A stretch of DNA of 8,829 bases from an uncultured Lachnospiraceae bacterium (GTDB lineage: Bacteria; Bacillota; Clostridia; Lachnospirales; Lachnospiraceae): NCBI GenBank assembly GCA_902782715.1, contig CACZOG010000180.1, positions 1-8,829 of the forward strand, read 5' to 3'. This document shows, one piece after another, positions 1 through 6,744 of the stretch. The notes under the pieces are model-generated. The model was not told the DNA's origin. It saw only the letters and a program-made list of their open reading frames with translations, and searched no databases. Position numbers and translations under genes: made by a program. Position 1 is the first letter of the stretch, and every line of letters begins with the position of its first letter.

Positions 1-309
1 GAAAAAAACGTTCTGATCGAATGCATGTCCAATCTGGTTGCCAATGAAATGTTTTTCGATTCCATGGTCGTATCAAAGGAAGAAACGACAGAAAAAGTTA
101 TAAGTCAGATATCCGCTCTTTCAAAGAACACCGACAATATGGTTATTGTAACCAACAATGTATTCGAAGACGGCAAAGAATACGATAAATACACGACGGA
201 TTATCTTGAAGCGCTGTCTTTGATCAATCAAAAGATAATTGGAATGTCCGACGAGGCTTATGAAGCTGTGGTCGGCATTCCCGTTAAGATAAAACAGGTG
301 GGCGAATGA
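1..309 (+). CDS. cobU: Adenosylcobinamide kinase / adenosylcobinamide-phosphate guanylyltransferase (CobU family), C-terminal part only
   Basis: This is the 3' end of a gene that begins before the window; the reading frame is open from base 1 and 102 residues are visible. CobU phosphorylates adenosylcobinamide and transfers GMP to it, giving adenosyl-GDP-cobinamide for CobS, in the cytoplasm. The family is recognised from LIECMSNLVANEMF (residues 5-18 of the visible part), which matches the LLEC...N.LF stretch of CobU, and from the ending INQK...VVGIPVKIK (residues 75-98), which matches the NQ...SGIGVKIK ending of Salmonella CobU. Oddly, the usual NEVGxGIVP motif between these blocks is replaced by TNNVFEDGKEYDKYTTDYLE (residues 51-70). 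The ATG at 25 is an internal Met, not a start. The stop overlaps the cobS start as ATGA. The family call is firm. Whether the protein has both activities is unknown, because the P-loop and guanylylated-His regions lie outside the window. Confidence 0.85.
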   Translation, partial: EKNVLIECMSNLVANEMFFDSMVVSKEETTEKVISQISALSKNTDNMVIVTNNVFEDGKEYDKYTTDYLEALSLINQKIIGMSDEAYEAVVGIPVKIKQVGE

Positions 310-1079
310 TAAGGATAATTAAATCATTCATAATCGCATTTTCGATGTATTCAAAGATCCCGATGCCGAGAGTCGAGTGGAAGGATGAAGACATGAAATT
401 TGTCTTCTGTTTTTTCCCGTTTGTGGGTGCGGTTATCGGTGCACTTATCTTCGGCTGGAACTGTCTTTGCTTAAGATTTGAACTTCCCGAGATCTGCAGG
501 ATCTTGATCACTGCAGCGATTCCTATGATCGTAACGGGCGGAATACATGTCGACGGCTTTATGGATGTCTGCGATGCACTTTGTTCATATAAGGACAAAG
601 AGGAAAAATTAAAGATATTAAAAGATCCGCATATAGGAGCGTTCTCGGTCATAATGCTCGCTCTTTACGGACTGCTTTTTGTAAGCGCACTTTCTTTTAT
701 AACCGATCTTAAAGCGGTGATTGTACTGGCACTTTCATTTGTTTTATCAAGAACTTTAAGTTCGCTTGCGGCTGTTAATCTTAAAAAAGCCAAAGAAGGA
801 ACGCTAAATACTTTTTCAAAAAGCAGTGCGAAAGTCGTTGTAAACGTTTTCGTGATCATGGAAATGCTTGTCGTGTTTGCGGGATTGTTTCTTGTAGATC
901 CGGTCGCATGCCTTGTACAGTTTTTATGTGCGGCATTGTCTTTTACGTTTTATTATTTTAAAACCAAAAAAGAATTCGGCGGTGTTACAGGAGATACGGC
1001 CGGATATTTCGTTCTTATTACCGAGATCATCTGTCTCATTGGTCTTGCGGTTTGTTCGGTTTTTAAAATTTGGGGGTAA
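306..1079 (+). CDS. cobS: Adenosylcobinamide-GDP ribazoletransferase (cobalamin synthase)
   Basis: CobS is the integral-membrane enzyme that joins adenosyl-GDP-cobinamide to alpha-ribazole or its 5'-phosphate, releasing GMP and forming adenosylcobalamin (phosphate). The 257-residue length is normal for the family. The N-terminus has the typical F..YSKIPMP pattern (residues 12-21), followed by CFFPFVGAVIGAL (35-47). The acidic metal-binding signature GGIHVDGFMDVCD is at 78-90, KDPHIGAF at 106-113 and GGVTGDTAGYF at 225-235. Between these lie several strongly hydrophobic stretches (about 66-77, 114-130, 136-148, 178-197, 200-216 and 235-253) that read as membrane segments. The start is the ATG in an ATGA overlap with the upstream cobU stop. 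The upstream SD (GGTGGG) is weak, so translational coupling is likely. The gene sits between two CobU-family genes, which fits its role directly after CobU. The assignment is secure. Confidence 0.96.
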   Translation: MIRIIKSFIIAFSMYSKIPMPRVEWKDEDMKFVFCFFPFVGAVIGALIFGWNCLCLRFELPEICRILITAAIPMIVTGGIHVDGFMDVCDALCSYKDKEEKLKILKDPHIGAFSVIMLALYGLLFVSALSFITDLKAVIVLALSFVLSRTLSSLAAVNLKKAKEGTLNTFSKSSAKVVVNVFVIMEMLVVFAGLFLVDPVACLVQFLCAALSFTFYYFKTKKEFGGVTGDTAGYFVLITEIICLIGLAVCSVFKIWG

Positions 1080-1081
1080 GT

Positions 1082-1480
1082 ATGATACTTGTTGTCGGCG
1101 GTTATTCGCAGGGGAAACTTGATTTTGTCAAAGAACAATTTCATGTAAGTGATGAGTGCGTTTTTGATTCTGCTCTTCCTGACAAAGAGGAAAGAGAAAA
1201 ACTCATTTCAGAGAAAAAGAAACCCGTTATCCACAATCTTCATAAATGGATACGGAAAAGAAGCAAAGAAGGCGGAAGGGTTGAAGAAGAACTGGCCTCT
1301 TTTATAAAGAACTGTCCCGACAGTGTGATAATCTGTGATGAAATCGGAAACGGAATTGTTCCCATGGATCCCTTCGAAAGAGTTTACAGGGAAAGAACGG
1401 GAAGAATACTGATAGATGCTGCCAAAGAAGCAGAAGAAGTATGGAGGGTGATATGCGCGATAGGTCAGAGAATAAAGTAA
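1082..1480 (+). CDS. Short CobU-family protein (second adenosylcobinamide kinase/guanylyltransferase homologue)
   Basis: This 132-residue protein is related to CobU but clearly shorter than the usual 170-190 residues. The N-terminus MILVVGGYSQGKLDFV aligns with the CobU P-loop (MILVTGGARSGKS in Salmonella). Here the loop reads GGYSQGKL (6-13), keeping Gly-Lys but having Leu where Ser normally binds Mg. The second half is canonical: VIICDEIGNGIVPMDPFER (82-100), then RERTGR and EEVWRVICAIGQRIK (118-132), matching the NEVGxGIVP and terminal GIGxKIK blocks. The region that should hold the guanylylated histidine is largely missing; instead there is VIHNLHKWIR (49-58) where LLEC...N is expected. 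ATG at 1082 is preferred over an in-frame TTG at 1070, because GGGGG at 1072-1076 lies just upstream and cobS ends at 1079. It may act with the upstream CobU, be one half-activity, or bind a different nucleotide. The family call is good; the exact reaction is uncertain. Confidence 0.8.
   Translation: MILVVGGYSQGKLDFVKEQFHVSDECVFDSALPDKEEREKLISEKKKPVIHNLHKWIRKRSKEGGRVEEELASFIKNCPDSVIICDEIGNGIVPMDPFERVYRERTGRILIDAAKEAEEVWRVICAIGQRIK
1443..1448 (+). promoter_or_regulatory. Strong Shine-Dalgarno that fixes the cobC start
   Basis: GGAGGG lies five to six bases before the ATG at 1453, and the surrounding GGAGGGTGAT closely resembles the anti-SD complement. It lies inside the 3' end of the upstream CobU-family gene. 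It favours ATG 1453 over the in-frame ATG at 1441, which overlaps this site and has no comparable SD of its own. Confidence 0.75.
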
Positions 1481-2082
1481 AGATCGTATTTATACGTCAC
1501 GGTGCCACGAAATCAAATCTCGAAAAGAGATATGTCGGAAGAAACAATGACGAAAGTCTTTCGGATGAAGGAAAAGCAGAACTTCTTGAGAAGAAAGAGA
1601 AGAATGTTTACCCGCAGGGAGACATTTATTTTTCAAGCACGAAGAAAAGATGCACCGAGAGCATCGAGACAATTTATCCTGATGTAAAATACGAAACCGT
1701 TGAAGGAATGGAAGAGATTGATTTCGGAGAATTCGAAGGAAAGAATTATCTTGAACTTGAGGATGACGAAAGATATATCAAGTGGATCGAAAGTAACGGA
1801 GAGATCGCATTCCCGGGCGGTGAGTCAAGAGAGGAATTTATCGAAAGAAGCGTAGCTGCATTTGAAAAAACTTTTGACAAAGTTAATGCATATATAAATT
1901 CCAATCGTGATAAGAAAGAGGTCTGCATAGTTTATCTTGTGCATGGCGGAACGATCATGTCCGTAGTATCGGAATATGCGGATATGGATTATTACGACTG
2001 CATGGTGCCAAACGGCGGCGGATTTATCTGTGAGGCAGATACAGACGGAGAATTAAGTTTAAAGATATTAGAGAAGATCTGA
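1453..2082 (+). CDS. cobC: Histidine phosphatase family protein, probable alpha-ribazole / adenosylcobalamin phosphatase
   Basis: This 209-residue protein belongs to the histidine phosphatase (phosphoglycerate mutase-like) superfamily. The N-terminal IRHGATKSN (14-22) carries the phospho-accepting His16. SSTKKRCTES (61-70) supplies Arg66, matching the usual SSPLxRAxET. EIDFGEFEG (88-96) matches the Glu-containing motif typical of CobC, and VHGGTIMSVV (163-172) holds the second catalytic His164. Family members in B12 operons dephosphorylate alpha-ribazole 5'-phosphate or adenosylcobalamin 5'-phosphate in the cytoplasm. The superfamily call comes from the motifs; the substrate is inferred from position between cobS/cobU genes and cbiB. 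The coding region begins inside the upstream gene (28-nt overlap), with its own strong SD. An in-frame ATG at 1441 is less likely. A broader-specificity phosphatase cannot be excluded. Confidence 0.88.
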   Translation: MRDRSENKVKIVFIRHGATKSNLEKRYVGRNNDESLSDEGKAELLEKKEKNVYPQGDIYFSSTKKRCTESIETIYPDVKYETVEGMEEIDFGEFEGKNYLELEDDERYIKWIESNGEIAFPGGESREEFIERSVAAFEKTFDKVNAYINSNRDKKEVCIVYLVHGGTIMSVVSEYADMDYYDCMVPNGGGFICEADTDGELSLKILEKI

Positions 2083-2085
2083 TGG

Positions 2086-3168
2086 ATGACCATCGGCATT
2101 TATGAAATGATCAAGACATACCTGTTATTACATTTAATTGCATTTGTTCTCGGATTTTTCCTTGATCTTATCATCGGGGATCCGCACTGGCTTTTACATC
2201 CCGTGCAGGTGATCGGGTGGCTTATTTCTCTTTTGGAGAAGATCTTTTTGGGAAAGGACGAAGGAAAGAGATCCGGATCGAATAACGGTTCGGTTCCGTC
2301 CGACGGGAAATTAAGAGATGATTCACGTGGAAAGAAAGCGGTTCTCGGAATTGTCTGTGTGATCATTGTTTTGGCAGTAACAGTACTTGTCATAACAGGT
2401 CTTATCATTCTTTCATACATGATAAACTCATATCTCGGAATGGCGATCGAAGCGGTAATGACTTATCAGATCCTTGCGACGAAGAGCCTTAAGAGAGAAA
2501 GCATGAAAGTATATAAGGCTTTGAAAACAAAAGGCCTTGAAGAAGGCAGAAAAGCCGTATCCATGATCGTCGGAAGAGATACCGAAAACTTAAGTGAAGA
2601 AGGTGTTATTAAAGCAGCTGTCGAAACCGTTGCCGAAAACACTTCCGACGGAGTCATAGCACCGATGATCTTCACTTTCCTTGGCGGACCGATCTTAGGC
2701 TTTGCCTACAAGGCGGTAAACACCATGGATTCGATGATAGGCTATAAGAACGATAAGTATCTATACTACGGCAGGGCGGCTGCAAAGCTTGACGATCTTG
2801 TAAATTTTATTCCGGCGAGAATAAGCGCACTGCTTCTTATTGCTGCCTCTTTGATCGGCGGTAAGGATTATTCGGCCGGGAATGCTTTTAAGATTTTTAA
2901 AAGAGACAGATACAATCATGCAAGTCCTAATTCCGCACAGACGGAATCCGCATGTGCGGGAGCGCTTGGTTTAAAACTTGCGGGTGATGCATCTTATTTC
3001 GGAAAGATCGTAAAGAAACCTTTTATCGGGGATGAGATCCGAAAGCCCGATATCGAGGACATTAAAAAGGTCAATGCTTTAATGTTTATCTCGGCATACC
3101 TTTGCATGATAATATGTGCGGTATTAGGTGTGGGAATTTATTACATTTTGAATCTGCTTAATTTCTGA
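2086..3168 (+). CDS. cbiB: Adenosylcobinamide-phosphate synthase (cobalamin biosynthesis membrane protein CbiB)
   Basis: CbiB is the membrane enzyme that attaches aminopropanol (phosphate) to the f side-chain carboxylate of adenosylcobyric acid. Recognisable blocks are DLIIGDPHWLLHPVQVIGWL (27-46), IVGRDTENLSEEGVIKAAVE (161-180), VAENTSDGVIAPM (182-194), FAYKAVNTMDSMIGY (206-220), AAAKLDDLVNFIPAR (231-245) and NHASPNSAQTESACAGALG (277-295). Membrane segments are clear at about 11-30, 86-112 and 330-356. At 360 residues it is somewhat long, and much of the excess seems to be a hydrophilic Ser/Gly/Lys/Asp-rich stretch at 57-84 between the first two membrane regions. The start at 2086 is three bases after the cobC stop, with GAGAAG about nine bases upstream. 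ATG 2107 is an alternative but lacks an SD. The adjacent cobD makes the linker that CbiB uses. The assignment is secure. Confidence 0.96.
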   Translation: MTIGIYEMIKTYLLLHLIAFVLGFFLDLIIGDPHWLLHPVQVIGWLISLLEKIFLGKDEGKRSGSNNGSVPSDGKLRDDSRGKKAVLGIVCVIIVLAVTVLVITGLIILSYMINSYLGMAIEAVMTYQILATKSLKRESMKVYKALKTKGLEEGRKAVSMIVGRDTENLSEEGVIKAAVETVAENTSDGVIAPMIFTFLGGPILGFAYKAVNTMDSMIGYKNDKYLYYGRAAAKLDDLVNFIPARISALLLIAASLIGGKDYSAGNAFKIFKRDRYNHASPNSAQTESACAGALGLKLAGDASYFGKIVKKPFIGDEIRKPDIEDIKKVNALMFISAYLCMIICAVLGVGIYYILNLLNF

Positions 3169-3203
3169 TCGGGCATAAGAATCTTATAAAAAGGAACCTG
3201 TTT
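3169..3203 (+). promoter_or_regulatory. Longest intergenic gap, with a small dyad and the cobD ribosome binding site
   Basis: This 35-nt spacer is the largest gap in the operon. It contains a perfect interrupted dyad, ATAAGA-A-TCTTAT, at 3175-3187, overlapping a TATAAA hexamer (3185-3190), and then the SD AAGGA at 3191-3195, eight bases before the cobD ATG. I see no well-spaced -35 box, and the dyad is too AT-rich and its loop too small for a terminator. The SD is well supported; an internal promoter or operator is only a possibility. Confidence 0.4.
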
Positions 3204-4217
3204 ATGATACACGGCGGTGACATATATCATAACAAAGTGAATATTGATTTTTCGGTAAGCGTTAATCCGCTGCCGGTCCCGGATAATGTTACCGATGCTT
3301 TAAAAGACTGCATAGGCGAGATCGGCAGATATCCTGATATTGAATGCAGCGAACTCTCCGAGAAAGTCTCCTGTAAACTTGGTGTCAAAAAGGAGAACCT
3401 TGTTTTCTCAAACGGCTCATCGGAGATATTTATGGCAATTGCCCATGCATTAAGAGCACGTAAGGTTTTAATTCCGGTTCCGAGCTTTTACGGATATGAA
3501 TATGCCTTTTCGGGAAACTGTGAAGAGATGCTCTTTTATCCGATGAAGGAAGAAGACGGATTTAAACTTACGGATGAAATTCTGGGACACATAACATCTG
3601 ATCTTGATGCACTTGTTATTGCCAACCCGAACAATCCCACCGGAGCGATGATCGAGGAGGCTCTTTTATCAAAGATTCTTAATAAGTGTCTTAACGAAAA
3701 TGTCAGAGTGATCATAGACGAATGTTTCATAGAATTTGCAGATGAGAAAAGATCCCTGATCGGAAAGATAAATGATCATGAAAATCTTTGCATAATAAGA
3801 TCTTTTACGAAGATATATGCGATCCCGAATGTCAGACTCGGATATATGATCTGCAGTGATTTAAAGTTTGTAAAAGAAGTCAGAAAACACCTTCCCGAAT
3901 GGAATGTTTCGGGCTTTGCACAGGCAGCGGGAAAAGAGTGTTTAAAATGCGATGAGTATGTGCGAAAAAGCGTGGAATATATCCGCAGCGAAAAAGAGTT
4001 TCTTGAAAATGAATTTGCGAAACTTAAGATTAAAACTTTTCCTTCCGACTGTAATTATATTTTGATCTGCAGTGAACTTCCCTTACATGATCTGCTTTTG
4101 GAAAAAGGGATCATGATCAGAAACTGTGATAATTTCAGGGGCCTGAAAAAGGGATATTACAGAATAGCGGTAAAGTCTCATGGGGAGAATATTAAACTGA
4201 TAACGGAGATTGTATGA
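3204..4217 (+). CDS. cobD: Threonine-phosphate decarboxylase (PLP-dependent, aminotransferase fold type I)
   Basis: CobD decarboxylates L-threonine O-3-phosphate to (R)-1-amino-2-propanol O-2-phosphate, the linker that CbiB attaches to the corrin. The 337 residues show the class-I/II aminotransferase fold. Visible blocks are the N-terminal HGGD...DFSVSVNPLP, a YPD motif (43-45), NGSSEIF (70-76), the cofactor-binding NPNNPTG (141-147), DECFIEF (172-178) with the Asp that pairs with the pyridine nitrogen, and SFTKIYAIPNVRLGY (200-214) with the Schiff-base Lys203. The carboxylate-binding Arg is probably Arg320 in YYRIAVKS. Related histidinol-phosphate aminotransferases share these blocks; the AIPNVRLGY context and position beside cbiB favour CobD. 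The family usually has HGGN at the start, where this protein has HGGD. The start is supported by AAGGA eight bases upstream. The stop overlaps the cbiC start as ATGA. Confidence 0.93.
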   Translation: MIHGGDIYHNKVNIDFSVSVNPLPVPDNVTDALKDCIGEIGRYPDIECSELSEKVSCKLGVKKENLVFSNGSSEIFMAIAHALRARKVLIPVPSFYGYEYAFSGNCEEMLFYPMKEEDGFKLTDEILGHITSDLDALVIANPNNPTGAMIEEALLSKILNKCLNENVRVIIDECFIEFADEKRSLIGKINDHENLCIIRSFTKIYAIPNVRLGYMICSDLKFVKEVRKHLPEWNVSGFAQAAGKECLKCDEYVRKSVEYIRSEKEFLENEFAKLKIKTFPSDCNYILICSELPLHDLLLEKGIMIRNCDNFRGLKKGYYRIAVKSHGENIKLITEIV

Positions 4218-4864
4218 ATAAACTTGAAAGGATCGAAAGACTTCTTCCCGAAGAGATCGAGAAGAGAAGTTTTGAGATCATTACCGAAGAACTGAATAAA
4301 CAGGGGATTGTGCTTCCAAAGGAAAACGAGAGCATTATCAAAAGAGCCATTCATACAAGTGCGGATTTTGAGTATGCACACTCGCTTAAGTTTTCACCTG
4401 ATGCGGTTAAGAAGGTTAAGGAACTCATCATAAACGGAGCCGATATCGTAACGGATACCAACATGGCTTTATCCGGGATCAACAAAAAGGTACTCGCAAA
4501 ATACGGCGGAGAAGTACATTGTTTCATGGCTGACGAAGAGGTTGCAAACGAAGCGAAACAAAAAGGTGCCACAAGGGCATATATAAGCATGCAGAAAGCA
4601 TCGGCGATCGACAAGCCTTTGATCTTTGCAATCGGCAATGCACCTACGGCACTGGTAAGTCTTTACGAGATGTATCAAAGAAACGAATACAGACCTGCAT
4701 TCGTGATCGGAGTTCCCGTGGGTTTTGTTAACGTTGAACTGTCAAAGGAACTCATCATGGAAACGGATATTCCGTTTATCGTAAACGAAGGAAGAAAGGG
4801 CGGAAGCAATATTGCTGCGGCAATATGTAACGCGATCCTTTACGAACTGGACAGGAAAGCATAG
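4214..4864 (+). CDS. cbiC: Cobalt-precorrin-8 methylmutase
   Basis: CbiC moves the methyl group from C11 to C12 of cobalt-precorrin-8, giving cobyrinic acid, the last ring-modifying step before amidation. The 216-residue length is typical. The conserved RAIHTSADFEYA (44-55) carries His47, equivalent to the catalytic histidine of the family. VTDTNMALSGINK (79-91), FAIGNAPTAL (138-147), GVPVGFVNVELSKELI (166-181) and NEGRKGGSNIAAAICNAI (191-208) are the other diagnostic blocks, the last matching the usual GRKGGSxxAAAxxNAL. The ATG overlaps the cobD stop and has CGGAG at 4204-4208 just upstream. The gene starts the ring-assembly section of the operon even though it acts late, so gene order does not follow pathway order. 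The assignment is secure. Confidence 0.96.
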   Translation: MNKLERIERLLPEEIEKRSFEIITEELNKQGIVLPKENESIIKRAIHTSADFEYAHSLKFSPDAVKKVKELIINGADIVTDTNMALSGINKKVLAKYGGEVHCFMADEEVANEAKQKGATRAYISMQKASAIDKPLIFAIGNAPTALVSLYEMYQRNEYRPAFVIGVPVGFVNVELSKELIMETDIPFIVNEGRKGGSNIAAAICNAILYELDRKA

Positions 4865-4870
4865 AAGAAT

Positions 4871-5974
4871 ATGAGATACGGATTCACTACGGGAAGCTGT
4901 GCGGCAGCCGCATCAAAGGCGGCAGTCTATATGCTCCTTTCAGGAAAAGAGAAAAATCAAATAACGATAGATACTCCCAAAGGAATACCTTACGAAGCAG
5001 AGATCCTTGATATCAAAAGAAGCGAAAACGAAGTATCCTGTGCCGTAAGAAAAGACGGAGGCGACGATCCCGATGTTACTTCGGGAGCACTTGTTTATTC
5101 TTTGGTTTCGATCGATACATCCTCAAGGGGAAAAGTGATCATCGAAGGCGGAGTGGGAGTAGGGAAAGTTACAAAGCCCGGACTTGATCAGGCGGTGGGA
5201 GAGTATGCGATAAACAGCGTTCCTCGAAGCATGATCGAAAAAGAAGTCTTAGAGGTCTGCGATCTTTTTGATAATCCCTATTCCGTTAAGGTTATGATTT
5301 CCGTTCCCGAAGGAGTGGAAATAGCCAAGAAAACATTTAATCCGAAACTCGGAATAGAAGGCGGAATATCCATCATCGGAACAAGCGGGATCGTGGAGCC
5401 GATGAGCACGCAGGCAATACTTGATACCATTAAGATCGAATTAAAGCAAAGACGTGCACTGGGTTATGAATATGTTGCGATATCTCCCGGCAATTACGGT
5501 CTTGATTTCATGAAGAATACCTATGGTTACGATCTTGAAAAAAGCGTTAAATGCAGCAACTTTATCGGACTTACCATAGACATGGCCAAAGAACTCGGTT
5601 TTAAGGAGATCCTTTACGTCGGACATGTGGGAAAACTTATTAAAGTTGCGGGCGGAATAATGAACACGCATTCCAAAGAAGCGGACTGCAGAATGGAAAT
5701 AACATCCGCGCTTGCCGTAAAGCATGATGTCGACAACGAAACAGTCAAAAAGATCTTAGACTGTGTCACAATGGAAGATGCATGCACGATCTTAAAAGAC
5801 TGCGGAAAATGCGATGAGATAATGAACGAAGCTGCTAAAAAGATATGTGATAACTTAACAAGACGTGCAGCGGGCGATCTTTTGATCGGATGCATCGTCT
5901 TTTCAAAGGAACTCGGAGAACTTGCAAAGAGCAAAGAGGCAGCAGGCATTCTTAAACGTCTTGTAAACGAGTAA
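4871..5974 (+). CDS. cbiD: Cobalt-precorrin-5B C1-methyltransferase
   Basis: CbiD is the S-adenosylmethionine-dependent C1 methyltransferase of the anaerobic pathway, acting after CbiG has opened and removed the C20 fragment. It is a distinct fold family, not related to the CbiF/CbiH methyltransferases. The N-terminus MRYGFTTGSCAAAASKAA is nearly diagnostic. Further blocks are VRKDGGDDPDVTSG (59-72), GGVGVGKVTKPGLDQAVGEY (93-112) followed by AINSVPR (113-119), GIEGGISIIGTSGIVEPMS (161-179), SPGNYG (205-210) and GHVGKLIKVAGGIMNTHSKE (251-270). The 367-residue length is normal. The C-terminal region contains five cysteines (298, 305, 311, 314, 326), including a CGKC pair. ATG 4871 is six bases after the cbiC stop. 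The SD is weak (AGGAAAG about 11 bases upstream), but the N-terminal match fixes this start. CbiD, with CbiG, marks the cobalt-early route. Confidence 0.97.
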   Translation: MRYGFTTGSCAAAASKAAVYMLLSGKEKNQITIDTPKGIPYEAEILDIKRSENEVSCAVRKDGGDDPDVTSGALVYSLVSIDTSSRGKVIIEGGVGVGKVTKPGLDQAVGEYAINSVPRSMIEKEVLEVCDLFDNPYSVKVMISVPEGVEIAKKTFNPKLGIEGGISIIGTSGIVEPMSTQAILDTIKIELKQRRALGYEYVAISPGNYGLDFMKNTYGYDLEKSVKCSNFIGLTIDMAKELGFKEILYVGHVGKLIKVAGGIMNTHSKEADCRMEITSALAVKHDVDNETVKKILDCVTMEDACTILKDCGKCDEIMNEAAKKICDNLTRRAAGDLLIGCIVFSKELGELAKSKEAAGILKRLVNE

Positions 5975-5978
5975 AGGA
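5974..5978 (+). promoter_or_regulatory. Shine-Dalgarno of cbiF overlapping the cbiD stop
   Basis: AAGGA spans the last base of the cbiD TAA stop and the following bases, six bases before the cbiF ATG at 5985. The overlap suggests re-initiation by ribosomes that finish cbiD. Confidence 0.6.
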
Positions 5979-5984
5979 TAATTT

Positions 5985-6743
5985 ATGGTTCATTTTGTAG
6001 GTGCCGGAAGCGGCGCAAAAGATCTGATAACTGTACGCGGGATGAAGCTTTTAAGCGAAGCCGATCTCATCATTTATGCAGGCTCGCTTGTTAATCCCGA
6101 ACTGCTCGAATATAAAAAAGAAAACTGCAAGGTTTTAAACTCGGCATATATGACTCTTGAAGAGATTATCGATGCGGTAAAGAAAGCCGAAGATGAGGGC
6201 AGAACCACCGTAAGACTTCATACAGGTGAGCCGAGCATTTACGGTGCGATAAGAGAGCAGATGGATGAGCTTGACCGACTTGGAGTTAAGTACGATTCCA
6301 CACCCGGAGTCAGTGCATGTTTCGGGGCGGCTTCTTTACTTGATCTTGAGTATACTCTGCCGGGTATCTCACAGAGTCTTATCATTACCAGAATGGAAGG
6401 AAAGACCGAAGTTCCCGATACCGAGAGTATCGAAAGTTTTGCAAAGCATAAAGCCTCGATGGCTGTCTATCTGTCAAGCGGAATGCTTGAAGAATTAAGC
6501 CAAAGGCTCATTGCGGGCGGATATGATAAGGATACGCCTGCCGCAATTGTTTATAAAGCAACATGGCCCGATGAAAAAGCATATGTATGTACCATAGAGA
6601 AACTGCCTGAAGTCGCAAGAGAAAACAATATAACGAAAACGGCGGTCATTTTGGTCGGAGATGTGATAGCACATTCGGGATACGATAAATCAAAATTATA
6701 CAGTGCCGATTTTTCCACGGAGTTTAGAAAAGCTGAAGAATAA
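5985..6743 (+). CDS. cbiF: Cobalt-precorrin-4 C11-methyltransferase
   Basis: CbiF (the CobM counterpart) uses S-adenosylmethionine to methylate C11 of cobalt-precorrin-4, giving cobalt-precorrin-5A. It belongs to the tetrapyrrole methylase superfamily. The 252 residues begin VHFVGAGSGAKDLITVRG (2-19), a variant of the usual GAGPGDPDLIT glycine-rich loop. ADLIIYAGSLVNPELL (26-41) distinguishes C11 methylases from the other ring methylases. RLHTGEPSIYGAIREQMD (77-94) is the second superfamily block, followed by TPGVSACFGAASLL (106-119), ITRMEGKTEVP (134-144) and ILVGDVI (222-228) near the end. It is preceded by a good SD and followed after one base by cbiG, which acts on its product. The Pro-to-Ser change in the glycine loop looks like a lineage variant and not inactivation. 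The assignment is secure. Confidence 0.95.
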   Translation: MVHFVGAGSGAKDLITVRGMKLLSEADLIIYAGSLVNPELLEYKKENCKVLNSAYMTLEEIIDAVKKAEDEGRTTVRLHTGEPSIYGAIREQMDELDRLGVKYDSTPGVSACFGAASLLDLEYTLPGISQSLIITRMEGKTEVPDTESIESFAKHKASMAVYLSSGMLEELSQRLIAGGYDKDTPAAIVYKATWPDEKAYVCTIEKLPEVARENNITKTAVILVGDVIAHSGYDKSKLYSADFSTEFRKAEE

Positions 6744-6744
6744 A

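Noticed and set aside
25..309. A small complete gene starting at ATG 25
   Set aside because: The frame is open from base 1, and the residues before this Met (VLIEC) belong to a conserved CobU block, so the ATG is internal to a truncated gene.
1441..1452. Earlier ATG start for the histidine phosphatase
   Set aside because: This ATG overlaps the GGAGG sequence that is ideally placed for ATG 1453, and the extra four residues (MEGD) are not part of the conserved fold.
6703..6744. GTG start for cbiG inside the cbiF 3' end
   Set aside because: It would add 14 residues that do not resemble the CbiG N-terminus; ATG 6745 follows the cbiF stop directly.
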